64,000 nt of DNA from Echinometra lucunter. Its lineage: Eukaryota; Echinodermata; Echinoidea; Camarodonta; Echinometridae. The position numbers and the translations under genes are program-made. Below are positions 52,701-60,685 of the stretch, in pieces. Positions within the stretch are counted from its first letter, which is position 1. Every line of letters starts with the position of its first letter. The DNA is taken from the NCBI GenBank assembly GCA_029962745.1, contig CM057158.1, forward strand, positions 12,432,776 through 12,496,775, in the 5' to 3' direction. The notes under the pieces were generated by a model. The model was not told the origin of the DNA. It saw nothing but the letters and a program-made list of their open reading frames with translations, and made no database searches.

Positions 52701-55700
52701 ATTACCACAGTACCCATGGTACAACCACAGTAAGTTGATGGTAACAATGGTAATTTGATAGTATTCTGTCAAATTACCATGGTTGTACCAGGGTTTTGCG
52801 TGGTTGTGTTCAGGTGTGAAAAAAACAGTGCACATACAATACCTATGTACACTGATCATACCTGGTTGACTGAAAGATCCATATAATGAGGATACTGATA
52901 AAAACTAAGATGTTTATGAAGCAAATAAAGTAAACATCAGTAAGATGGAAAGAAGCCTGCAGCACAAGCTACAGAACATTTCAGGAAAAAAAAAATTCTT
53001 TAATGCTCACCTAAAGGCTGTATCTAGCACACTCCATCCTACATCTCTAGCTCTGATTTGTTTGAATTTCTTGAAGTATCCATTCCTGGCATCATATATC
53101 CTGATGATCTGATCCTGACATGCTGATAGGAAGATAGAACCATCCATGGAATAGGTTCCACAAAATACCTTAGCAGGAAAGTGAGCCACAGTGCGCTGAT
53201 GGTTTGGAAGAAATCTACAACAAAAGCACAACAAATGGGCTTTATGTAGGATGTGCAATGAAATGTACAGACAAAAATGGAGAACGCAGCTAGGATCCAC
53301 TCTTCACTGTCAGTCACAATTAGCTTGATCTATGATATCCAATGATAAAAAATGTTATTCAAGCCTTGAATTATTGTAAATGTCTAATAATTAGACCTAT
53401 GCATTTATCCAAATTAGTGGTAACAATGTCATAATACTGTGAAGTGTAAAGGGATGTCCATTTCCACATCAAAGTTTTAAACACTGTGCATTTGCTAGTT
53501 GGGTTTATGATGCTGTAGCAAGACAAGGGAAAAATAATCCTTAAATGCATCGATGACAAACATTTTGGTTGATCATTTTAATGCTGAACACATAAAAACC
53601 AAATTCAACAACTGCAGAAGTCTCTCTAATTCTAAAACAATTTCTGCATATTATATTATTTTGGCAATTCTATTGTTTGGTACTCACAAGTGGAATTATT
53701 AAAGATAACTTACACAGAGCCAACCTGAGATTGTTCATTGGGTGAGAATCCTTTCTGTAGACAGTTGCCTATCTGTCTCTGTAAACACAATCCAATAATA
53801 CTGTAAACATTCCACGGTGTGGAAATTTCCATGCATTTCACGACAGTTGTGAGAAAATGTAGAAGAACACAAAATACTTTATCTAGCATGTGAATAAAAT
53901 TGTCCTAAATGTCCGCGAAAATTGCAATGTGCGATTGTCTTTAACTCGGCTGAGCGCAAAAATTTAATCACACTAAAATTTCCACTTTTACAGTAGTTGC
54001 CATAGATAGGCAATTTGATGCATGTTTCAAGGTCAACTTCCCATGACAACCATGGCATGTATTACATTCCTTTGTCAAGAGATATGTGTATTGCATTTCA
54101 ATTGTCAAAATGCAACTAAGTATCACACATAATTATTTTCAAATCTAACATGTCTGACATCTTAGATAGCTCTCTGATTTCTAAAATACAGTATAACTGT
54201 AACAAGTGAATGTTATACTGCTTCACAGTGCTATCCATAGAGTATGCATTCAAATGCATCTGAATTTCGATTAAAAAAACAAACAAACAACTGTTTAATA
54301 CATGTGTTATGTGGTTTAAGTGGGAGGGCATAGTGGCATACATGTACTAAGCCAACTGAAATCAGACCATTTGTACTTGTATTTTTAAAAAATTCAGATG
54401 AAAGATTAAAGTGTACCCATTATGGCATCGAGCAGCCATTCAGTAAACGCCCTAATGGGGGGGGGGGGGGGTCTTATTTTATCTTTTATTTTTCTTCAAA
54501 ACCCTTAAGGCTTAACCCCTAGAACGCCAAGTAAACTTTTCCTAGGGTTATTTTGTATACAGTAATAATTGCAGATAAATCATACTTTCAGGTAATTGGT
54601 ACACTTTAAACATCCTACCTGTATACATATATTGCAGCAAAAATTAATGAGAAACAATCATGAAACAAGAAGTTTTGAGGAAAATGTAATTTCTTCAAAC
54701 AACTACCGACATATAGAGTAAATGTTCAAACACTGAATATATCAAACTTTCTCCTGCATACCTTTTGAAGCAATTGTGGTATTTTAATACAGGGAAGTGA
54801 GGTAGCATGATGTGTAGCTCCTGCATGAAATAACATTTCCTGTTTAAGGTCACTCCCCTGGCATAAAAAAGTAAAAATATTACCAACATTACATATTTCA
54901 AATAGATGAAAGGAAAGGTACCATAATATAAGGATTTTCTTTAAATATAGATGAAGTCTTCATAAAAGATGAGATTAGCAGAAAATGATTGAAAAAAGGC
55001 AGACTGGTCAACTCATCATTACATCCTCACAAAGGGAAAAGAAGCCTTGCTATGCATGCCTTTCATGACTAAGCAAGAAATGCATACCTTCTCCTGGATA
55101 CAATGTCAGTCTACATCATTCCTTATTTATTCTTATTAGATAAACGTATTTCTACAATCCTTAAAAGTTTAAGAAAACAGAATTCAAGACTCACAGCTCA
55201 AAACAAAAATATACTTACATCCATTAGATTCGTGTGTGATGAAGCATCTGGAAACAATGGAAAAAAAAAGAGAAAATTGTTGCTGGATAGGACACTAGTA
55301 CTACTTAAATCGGTTCCATGACATTTGCTCCGGCGACATTTGCTCCGCCGACAACTGCTCTGAAAATGACGACAAGTGCTCCGCGACAAGTGCTCCGCGA
55401 CATATGCTCCGCCAACATATGTTCCGCCGACATTTGCTCCGCCGACAATTGCTCCGCCGACATTTGCTCCGCCGACATTTGCTCCGAAACGACATTTGCT
55501 CCGCCGACATTTGCTCCGCCGACATATGCTCCGCCGACATATATCCTCCAAAACGACATTTGCTCCGCCGACATTTGCTCCGCCGAATTATGCTCCAAAA
55601 CGACGACATTTGCTCCGCCGAATTAATTATAATCATCAATAAATTGATAATAATTCTACTCTGCTCCGACAATTGATAATGATTATGACAATTGCCTCGC

Positions 55701-58700
55701 CGCCAATTTCTCCACCGAAATGTTTTGGAAACCACGACACTTGAACCTTGCCCCCACGACACCATTCAGTGAATTTGAGGGCATGCCTTTATTATGTTTA
55801 TCATTATAGGTCACTCTAAATAAGAGTAATCATAGTAAATCAGAGTAGATCTCAAACTGCAAAGTAGTTTGCAAATATAGAAATACTGTGGTATGTCGGC
55901 GGAGCAAATGTCGCCGGAGCAAATGTCGGCGGAGCAAATGTCGTTTCGGAGGATATATGTCGGCGGAGCATATGTCGGCGGAGCAAATGTCGGCGGAGCA
56001 AATGTCGGCGGAGCAAATGTCGGCGGAGCATATGTCGGCGGAGCAAATGTCGGCGGAGCAAATGTCGGCGGAGCAATTGTCGGCGGAGCAATTGTTGGCG
56101 GAGCAAATGTCGGCGGAGCATATGTCGGCGGAGCATATGTCGCGGAGCACTTGTCGCGGAGCACTTGTCGTCATTTTCGGAGCAGTTGTCGGCGGAGCAA
56201 ATGTCGCCGGAGCAAATGTCGTGTCACCCTTAAATCAAGGGGAATTCTGTCATTATTTTAAACAGGAGAGAAGGGCATTAAACATCTAAACAGGATGGCT
56301 TTGTATGATTCTACTGGCATGAGAAAGTTGGGACTCTCGTATCAACTAATCTATGCTGGAAAATGGTGTAAGGTCCAAAACCATTTCATTGTTCTAATGG
56401 CCTTCAAAGATAAAAAATGAAAACTATGTTTTGAAATCATGATGAAGATAAAGACAACGACAACAACAATACATCACTGACAAAATGTTTGTTTAATGTA
56501 CAGATCGCATTTAGAAGTACATCAACATAGTTCATTGATAACTCAACTACATATCTGTCATATTAATGTAGGCAACAATTAACTTCTACACAATAATTTG
56601 TATTGAAGTCTGTCATTACTCTGACAGAACTTGATCCACTCACACCAATGCAAGGTAATAAATAAATGACCCAAATTTAACTTTATATCAGAGGCTAGAG
56701 GTAAATTCTACTTTAATGATCCAAAATTTCTTAACATCCATTTTCGTTTATACAAAATAACTATAAAATTTCCCACAATCATTCTTGCCATAACTAACTT
56801 GTATAATATACATACTGACCTTCCTGCACTGACTGACTTTCATCCTCTTCTTCATCATCATCACCAAAGCAGCCTCCTCCATGTGAAAGCAAACGGATTT
56901 GGCCACTGCAAATTGCAAAATACAATAATGAACTAAAAATGGGGCACTAGTGTGCTTTCGCACCAGGCCGCCTAACATCAGGCGGGCACAGGCCGGTGCG
57001 AAAGCGCATTAGCGCCAAAAATGGCAACGACGGTGAACCGAAATCACTGCTGCTGATCAGTAGTTCAAGATTTCATGAGCATCGCCATTGTAAGCTAGAT
57101 CTGCGACAAACTGTTGCTGGTCTTTCTGACACACTATTAAGCTTAATTATTAGATCACACTTTTTCAGCAACAAATTTATCAGCAACTAGCATGACTAGT
57201 AACATACCTAAAGGCTTATTCAGATATGATGCAACAACCCCTACTTTTCTTTTTTTTTTTTTGTTCAGATATGGCCGCTTTAGAATGTTGAAATAATTAT
57301 GTAACTTATAGCAAAAATACAACATATTGGTATTTTGGTCAAATTTTGAACAATGCAGTTTTTCAGAAATTTTTTGAGATCAAATATTGTTATTCAACAT
57401 ATGTAAATTACGTTGACACGAACCATTTCTAATACTCATTTTTTTCTAGCAGAGCCAATGGGCATGAAATCTAATGCTAAAATGTGAATTTTTTCCTTAG
57501 TTTGCTATCACATTCGAGGACAGGTTTGTAAATGCTGGAAGTTGGGTAAAGAATCCCTATGTGGGGGAAGCATGGAAACATGCCTAGATTGTAAGAATGA
57601 CTTAACAAAATTTGTGAGTGATTGTCGTCTATCTGCAAGGGTGGGAATATCCAAACACTCGAGAGCATGAGGATAATCAACGTAGTTACCATATCCTAGT
57701 ATGATACGACAAGTTCTTCTTTGTACTTGTTCAATCTTATCTGACTGCTGAGCAGTAATGGAAGAAGACCACACAGGTGAGGCATATTCCACGAGTGGCC
57801 TAATGTACATGTTATAAATGGCAACTAAGGATAATAAATGGCAACTAGGATAATAAGCTAAAATTCTCATTTTTTCACTGCTACAATGGGCCACTGAGTC
57901 AAAGCGCGATCGGCTTTGACCAGAGCCGGGAACACTTGGTGTGCTATCTCGGCCGTTGCGCTTCCCTGAATGAGCCGCGGTTTGCAGATGAATAATGATT
58001 ATAGGATCAATATTTAGTCACATTGGCCTCGAGAGACTTGACAGTTGTTTGAAAATATCTAAGATTTTTATTATATTCCAGTAATTTGCAATATGAGTGT
58101 AATACTCAGAAGCTAATAGCATTTTTATGTCCCTATTTCCGATATTCTGAGTATTGCCCATTTAACACGTACGTGAATGGAGTAATTTCATTCGGGAAGC
58201 CCCAATTCAGAACGGAATAAAAGAAAGGAAAAAATTGATCATGACTTGTGATTAATTTTAAAAATACAAATACAGTCAACTCTGCATAAGTCGAAGTCGC
58301 ATAAGTCGAATAATCGCTTAAGTCAAAGGTCTGTACTGGGTCCCATTCCTTTATTTTCAATTGTTTTTGACCCCTCATAAGTAGAATTTTCTCTAAGTTG
58401 AAGTATTTTCTTCAGTCCCAAGAAATTTAACTTAGGCAGAGTTGAATGTAGCCGGTATTATATTTTCTAGAAAAGTATACCATTACACTGGATGAACTGC
58501 AACAAAAAAGAAAATGTAGGAAGTAGGGATGCCAAATTGTGAAAAATACACATGAATGAATGGGAGTCTTTATCCCCCTATGTGCGCTTTCGCGCAGTGA
58601 TGACGTCACAATCCCACACACAGATGAAACGAAACATGTAAATACGTGAGACGTAAGGAGCGCGCATGCGCGCATGGCTCACTGGACAGTACTTTGTGTA

Positions 58701-59210
58701 TTGGCGTATCACGCATAGGGAAGCACTTAATGTTTTTTTTTTCAACTCAAGCAAAATTGTCCTCTAACATTAACGTTAATAATAATATCTAGATCTAACG
58801 TTACTTTCTCTGAGATGAAAAATAAAATCCTGGTTTGCATCTTAATAACACTAATAGTTTTTTAATCCAAATTATGATTGGTTTCACTGGGTTTTTGAGT
58901 ACAAATACAAGTCATACACATGTTTCATCTTAGTTTGAGAATTTTTTAAATTGGCTCATATATAAATACACAGGTCACAGTCCAAGAGTAAGATGCTCCC
59001 CGGCCCAGCCCCAGGTGCTACCCTAGCCCTGCGCTGACGAGCCTGCGCTAGCACCACGGCCGACCCCGCGGGCCATGGCTGATGAGGAAAGGAGAGCGGT
59101 TGTTACCTCCTCAATAAGTAAGCAAGCACTGCAGAATAATCTTCAGATTCATCATCCATTGTTTCTTGAGATGGAAAACTTGTTGATCTCCTGGAAGCTC
59201 TCGAACCCAT
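43591..59210 (-). CDS. DCAF11: DCAF11 (WDR23), WD40 substrate receptor of CUL4-DDB1 E3 ligase, complete 15-exon CDS
   Basis: The protein is a WD40-repeat DDB1-CUL4-associated factor; vertebrate and nematode orthologues direct ubiquitylation, notably of NRF2/SKN-1. Coding exons in order: 59107-59210, 56820-56905, 55219-55247, 54762-54857, 53714-53778, 53011-53214, 52288-52331, 51318-51444, 49783-49840, 48510-48695, 47984-48137, 46321-46433, 45852-45891, 45425-45531, 43591-43710. They total 1533 bp in one unbroken frame, 510 aa plus stop (human about 546). The N-terminus MGSR and VLAYLLR match human, the centre is a WD40 propeller, and two WDxR DDB1-contact motifs are visible (WDRR at residues 304-307, WDMR at 351-354). 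The C-terminus is acidic (STSEDDDADIFGL). All introns are GT-AG. The gene converges on the CBFA2T gene. The introns carry many transposons, but no exon is damaged. Confidence 0.96.
43717..44184. repeat. 11-bp minisatellite, about 42 copies, in the last DCAF11 intron
   Basis: The unit on the + strand is AACATCAAAGC, with variants AACATCAGAGC and AACATCAAAAC; one unit is shortened near 43805. It reads open in several frames only because 11 is not a multiple of 3, so those ORFs are artefacts. On the transcribed strand the unit is GCTTTGATGTT, T-rich with a TTGAT branch-point-like core, and the array abuts the exon 15 acceptor. Confidence 0.97.
44660..44811 (+). repeat. SINE-like dispersed repeat copy B
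   Basis: Carries CTTGAATGCACTGAGCGC, GGGTAATAACATCCAAAG and ATGCGCTATACAAGAGC in the same order as copy A. In DCAF11 intron 14. Confidence 0.6.
45160..45415 (+). repeat. SINE-like dispersed repeat copy C, interrupted
   Basis: Same blocks as copy A (CGACCCAAGTGAGGGTGA, AATGCTTGAGTGCTG, GGGGTAATAATATCAAAG), broken by an 80-bp TTAA-bounded insert at 45211-45290. Confidence 0.6.
45211..45290. mobile_element. 80-bp TTAA mini-element
   Basis: It starts TTAACC and ends GGGTTAA, with an internal AGTCTATGG motif shared with 17930-18012 and 63599-63674. It sits inside SINE-like copy C exactly where copy A is continuous. Confidence 0.6.
45425..45531 (-). CDS. DCAF11: DCAF11 exon 14
   Basis: 107 bp, acceptor atttctag, donor AGCG|GTGAGT. 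It encodes YDVLTGKVVRLLLGH and CVRDVSWHPYENKIISSA, the last complete WD40 repeat. Confidence 0.95.
45852..45891 (-). CDS. DCAF11: DCAF11 exon 13
   Basis: A 40-bp exon, acceptor tcttacag, donor GTTA|GTAAGT. It encodes RYIYAASATGSVV, aligned with human FIYSGCSTGKVV. Confidence 0.93.
46321..46433 (-). CDS. DCAF11: DCAF11 exon 12
   Basis: 113 bp, acceptor tctcttag, donor TCAG|GTAGGC. It encodes GDTSLMTYKGHSVLHTLLRC and RFSP, aligned with human GDSSLMTYRGHGVLHTLIRC. Confidence 0.95.
46879..47030. repeat. Dispersed repeat copy 1 (DCAF11 intron 11)
   Basis: It shares GACGTAA-GAG..GCGCGCAT, CCAAATTATG and GAGTACAAATACAAGT and TTTCATCTTAGTTTGAGAA with 58650-58957 in the same orientation and order. 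Confidence 0.75.
47084..47177. repeat. Short minisatellite, unit about 13-15 bp
   Basis: Seven units of ATTATAGCAGAAA with small length changes. Confidence 0.85.
47306..47443. mobile_element. 138-bp MITE in DCAF11 intron 11
   Basis: Ends GGGCCCTGTTTCATAAAACT and, inverted, GAGCCCACTTTCATAAAACT, continuing as an imperfect inverted repeat TGTTATCAATGAC / AGTTATCAGTAAC. It belongs to the same GGGxxx-TTTCAT style as the element at 50114. Confidence 0.75.
47984..48137 (-). CDS. DCAF11: DCAF11 exon 11 with the second WDxR motif
   Basis: 154 bp, acceptor ttgtgtag, donor AGAT|GTAAGT. It encodes GDGRHLITNSKDQSIKLWDM, then MEASRRAVAQQHWDYRWQQ, very close to human. WDMR at 351-354 is the second WDxR. 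Confidence 0.96.
48510..48695 (-). CDS. DCAF11: DCAF11 exon 10 with the first WDxR motif
   Basis: A 186-bp phase-0 exon, acceptor tctcatag, donor TAAG|GTAGAT. It encodes IESHEDDVSAVCFADQ, SGADDGMCKVWDRR and LAGHFDGITFIDSK. W304-D305-R306-R307 is a canonical DDB1-contact (DWD box) WDxR. Confidence 0.96.
49783..49840 (-). CDS. DCAF11: DCAF11 exon 9
   Basis: 58 bp, acceptor cattacag, donor GAGG|GTAAGT. It encodes ANDGCLYIFDREKNERTMR, aligned with human ANDGCLYVFDREQNRRTLQ. Confidence 0.95.
50114..50975. mobile_element. MITE split by an L2/CR1-type LINE insertion
   Basis: The left end (GGGGGGCATTTCATGAA at 50114) and inverted right end (GGGGAGCGTTTCATGAA at 50975) form a terminal inverted repeat. 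The left part continues as a typical short MITE interior with GTCGGTG/CACCGAC hairpins. A LINE tail (about 50219-50947) separates the halves. Target duplication is ambiguous because both flanks are CCTGGGG-like. Confidence 0.7.
50219..50947 (+). mobile_element. 5'-truncated L2/CR1-type LINE, reverse transcriptase C-terminus
   Basis: An open frame (50233-50754) encodes the C-terminal part of a CR1/L2-type ORF2: HAFVISHIDNCNGLLYGL, LQRIQNSAARLVTRT, LHWLPVKDRL, and LWNKLPSDVK near the end. The 3' UTR has the GCGCTTAGAGACT...GCGCTATATAAA stem and a TATTATT tail usual for such LINEs. Endonuclease and polymerase palm are missing. It is antisense to DCAF11 in intron 8. Confidence 0.88.
51318..51444 (-). 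CDS. DCAF11: DCAF11 exon 8
   Basis: 127 bp, acceptor tttgcacag, donor GCTGG|GTAAGG. It encodes HVCNIYGDHESHHALNL and FSIRFSNDGREILAG, aligned with human HICNIYGEGDTHTALDL and FSIAVSSDGREVLGG. Confidence 0.95.
51620..51995. mobile_element. TTAA-flanked MITE (piggyBac- or Kolobok-like) in DCAF11 intron 7
   Basis: Terminal inverted repeats CCCATTCACGAC / CCCATTCATGAC directly abut TTAA on both sides (51620-51623, 51992-51995). The interior is AT-rich and non-coding. TTAA duplication is typical of piggyBac and Kolobok superfamilies. Confidence 0.75.
52288..52331 (-). CDS. DCAF11: DCAF11 exon 7
   Basis: A 44-bp exon, acceptor tgtcacag, donor TCAA|GTAAGT. It encodes PDGSHVIYSSWSHS with split codons at both ends, matching human PDGNHFLYSSWSDY. 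Confidence 0.93.
53011..53214 (-). CDS. DCAF11: DCAF11 exon 6: first WD40 repeats
   Basis: 204 bp, acceptor gttgtag, donor TTAG|GTGAGC. It encodes FLPNHQRTV, FCGTYSMDGSIFLSACQDQ, IRIYDARNGYFKKFK and ARDVGWSVLDTAF, almost identical to human DCAF11. Confidence 0.96.
53714..53778 (-). CDS. DCAF11: DCAF11 exon 5
   Basis: 65 bp, acceptor tttacag, donor CTGT|GTAAGT. It encodes RQIGNCLQKGFSPNEQSQV, aligned with human RERGLCHRGSFS-EQSRV. Confidence 0.9.
54457..54471. repeat. G15 homopolymer in DCAF11 intron 4
   Basis: 15 consecutive G on the + strand, so C15 in the DCAF11 transcript. Confidence 0.95.
54762..54857 (-). CDS. DCAF11: DCAF11 exon 4
   Basis: A 96-bp phase-0 exon, acceptor tatgccag|GGGAG, donor AAAG|GTATGC. 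It encodes GSDLKQEMLFHAG and SLPCIKIPQLLQK, resembling the human segment before the propeller. A second AG five bases further on is a possible alternative acceptor but would break the frame. Confidence 0.85.
55219..55247 (-). CDS. DCAF11: DCAF11 exon 3, a 29-bp micro-exon
   Basis: Only 29 bp between gtttccag and the donor GGAT|GTAAGT. It encodes DASSHTNLMD with its first codon split. Both neighbours need exactly this phase, which supports the call despite the small size. The TU-like element lies 64 bp upstream of it in transcript sense. Confidence 0.8.
55312..56228. mobile_element. TU-like foldback transposon in DCAF11 intron 2
   Basis: Two long inverted arms (about 55312-55625 and 55890-56228) of about 20 tandem 15-bp units each (GGAGCAAATGTCGGC and variants) flank an AT-rich centre of about 260 bp. 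The outermost 90 bp of the arms are nearly identical when inverted. The ends are GGTTCCATGAC and, inverted, GGTGACACGAC. An 8-bp duplication CTTAAATC flanks the element at 55304-55311 and 56229-56236. This matches what is known of sea-urchin TU elements: foldback, 15-bp outer-domain repeats, 8-bp target duplication. It has no coding capacity; the Cys/Ser/Ala/Asp ORFs are repeat artefacts. Confidence 0.9.
56820..56905 (-). CDS. DCAF11: DCAF11 exon 2
   Basis: The acceptor is aatttgcag and the donor GAAG|GTCAGT. It encodes GQIRLLSHGGGCFGDDDEEE, matching human GQVRLVQGGG and then turning acidic. 86 bp, phase 2 to phase 1. A 74-bp inverted-repeat element sits just upstream of its acceptor. Confidence 0.92.
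56943..57016. mobile_element. 74-bp inverted-repeat mini-transposon with 8-bp duplication
   Basis: The ends form a 22-bp inverted repeat with three mismatches (core GCTTTCGCACC), and the interior AGGCCGCCT/AGGCGGGC also pairs, so the whole element is a hairpin. It is flanked by perfect direct repeats AAAAATGG at 56935-56942 and 57017-57024. An 8-bp duplication is usual for hAT-type transposons; family assignment is inference. It sits in DCAF11 intron 1, 37 bp upstream of the exon 2 acceptor. Confidence 0.85.
57480..57894 (-). mobile_element. LINE reverse-transcriptase C-terminal fragment in DCAF11 intron 1
   Basis: The frame 57894-57508 encodes IYNMYIRPLVEYASPVW, QQSDKIEQVQRRTCRIILG and LDIPTLADRRQSL, the conserved region after the polymerase domain of several non-LTR retrotransposon clades. 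No palm (YADD) or endonuclease. It lies in sense with DCAF11. Clade not assigned. Confidence 0.8.
58273..58448. mobile_element. Tigger/pogo-like MITE in DCAF11 intron 1
   Basis: The ends are CAGTCAACTCTGCATAAGT and, inverted, CATTCAACTCTGCCTAAGT, flanked by TA. The interior has repeats of CATAAGTCGAA. The termini resemble CAGTYRAACCTC-type ends of pogo/Tigger Tc1-mariner elements. No ORF. Confidence 0.7.
58650..58957. repeat. Dispersed repeat copy 2 (DCAF11 intron 1)
   Basis: Same order of blocks as 46879-47030, with about 150 bp of extra sequence between the first and second block. Confidence 0.75.
58991..59088. other. GC-rich block in DCAF11 intron 1
   Basis: About 100 bp of strongly GC-rich DNA in otherwise AT-rich intron, 20 bp downstream of exon 1, with inverted GCTAGCGCAGG/GCGCAGGGCTAG-like segments. 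It may be a promoter-proximal CpG block or a fragment of a dispersed repeat. Confidence 0.4.
59107..59210 (-). CDS. DCAF11: DCAF11 exon 1 with start codon
   Basis: The ATG (59208-59210) opens MGSRASRRST, as human opens MGSR. The exon ends in SAVLAYLLR plus AG before GTAACA; human has QVLAYLLRR at the same place. It is 104 bp, and the split Ser codon is completed by exon 2. Confidence 0.93.
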
Positions 59211-59389
59211 TAATTTTAGTCACGAACGTTGGAATGTTATCATTATCGACCATCAACACCTTTCAGGAGTGAGACTAATACGTTAAACTTTGTTTACGTT
59301 ATGTAAGGCCCAATGATCGGTACAGTAATTGTTGGAGTTATCGATATCGCCATCTGCCTTGGCTAGGGCCAGCCACTTACAGTCAAGCA
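59211..59389 (-). promoter_or_regulatory. DCAF11 5' UTR/promoter candidate
   Basis: The only unique DNA between the DCAF11 ATG and the upstream repeat. It holds an inverted CCAAT (59310-59314 on the + strand) and a palindromic TATCGATA at 59339-59346. No TATA box in a sensible position was seen. The start site is unknown. Confidence 0.4.
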
Positions 59390-59949
59390 GGTATTCTGAA
59401 AATTCTCTTATCTTAATCTCTCATCTTATTTTTAATTGTCAAAGCAATCACAAATAGGGTAGAATAGAATAGAATAGAATTTATTGACTCTTACGACCCC
59501 CTTCTGGGGTATGAGAGTACAACACATTTACATGACATGATAATGATACAAAAGAAAATAATGTATACAAACATATAATAATAATACAGAAGAAAAATAC
59601 CGAATACAGTGTACAAAAAAAAACAAAAAAACAAAAAAACAAAAAACAACACTAAAATACAAATGTATAACGGTATGAAGATGTTCTAAACCTAGGCTAT
59701 GCTAAACATGAATTTACAGTATCATACAGTGTGGCAAGCATGCTTCAAAAGTGGTGAAAACCACATGAAAGATTATAAATACTTACAAAAACTATATAAA
59801 TAGCCTAACTATCTAACAGGTCATAACTTCTATTTTGTACATTAACATAAGAGAAATGTAATTTGGCTTGTTAAAATTCATGCAGACTAACAAAGTGTGA
59901 TGTAACTCAACTGTCATATATGAAATGCTTAACATACAGCAAGACTGTA

Positions 59950-60498
59950 CTACAAATCAAGGATTCTCGGTTGCTTAACTGACCTACCACTTCGGGTTGT
60001 AACATTCCTGTTTATGAGCGTCATTTGATTGGATTGTTCAGATTTACATTTATATAGGCCAGCAAAATATGACATTATTTTCCTTAAAAAGAGTACTAAT
60101 TTCTTCAGCTGACCTAAACTAGAATATAAGAATAAATTCAACATGTGTAATGAGCAAGGTCGTTTAACTCTTGCTTTATTACCTAAATACAGCTCTCTTT
60201 CCTTTCTGAAAAAGGGACATACAAAAACATAATGAAATTCATCACCAGACTCCTGCATATCACAGCATGGACAGATAATACTGGTTTCATTAAGGGCTTC
60301 CGTGAATCTGTTATTATTAATTGGTAAACGATGTGACCTACTTCTAAAACGACTCAGTGTTATTCTATCTTTTTTACTCAGCAAAACTAAATACCTTTCA
60401 AACAGACAATCCTTTTTAAAGATCCTATAATTCAGGCATACACTGTTTGACCATATTTTTGCCATTACATCCTGTTTTGAAATATCGTTTAATCTCAA
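59950..60498 (-). pseudogene. LINE ORF2 C-terminal domain remnant
   Basis: 182 codons with a CPCC-x(n)-H-x(n)-C cluster, as in the C-terminal zinc knuckle of many ORF2 proteins. It is separated from the RT core by a TAG (60517-60519) and a frameshift near 60690, so it is not translated with it. Confidence 0.8.
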
Positions 60499-60685
60499 CT
60501 TCAGAGTGCTCAGTATCTAACTGTTACTAAATCCTTCTCCTTGCTTCAGCCAAACAATCCCAAGACCAGCATGATTCAATATCTCTTCAATACATGATAA
60601 CCACTTGAATGTAGACCTTTCTGCATTCTGACTAATTAACCTTTGCAATAAATAAAATTTGACAGAGTATTTAGAGGGAGAACCT

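Noticed and set aside
52689..52800. Inverted repeat around TGGTACAACCA
   Set aside because: Short imperfect hairpin without clear ends or target duplication; too weak to call an element.
55301..56289. Several Cys/Ser/Ala/Asp and Pro/Thr repeat ORFs on both strands
   Set aside because: All are readings of the 15-bp foldback repeats in different frames; none has a start context or family similarity.
59075..59272. 65-codon + strand ORF
   Set aside because: It is the antisense of DCAF11 exon 1, which fits the - strand gene exactly.
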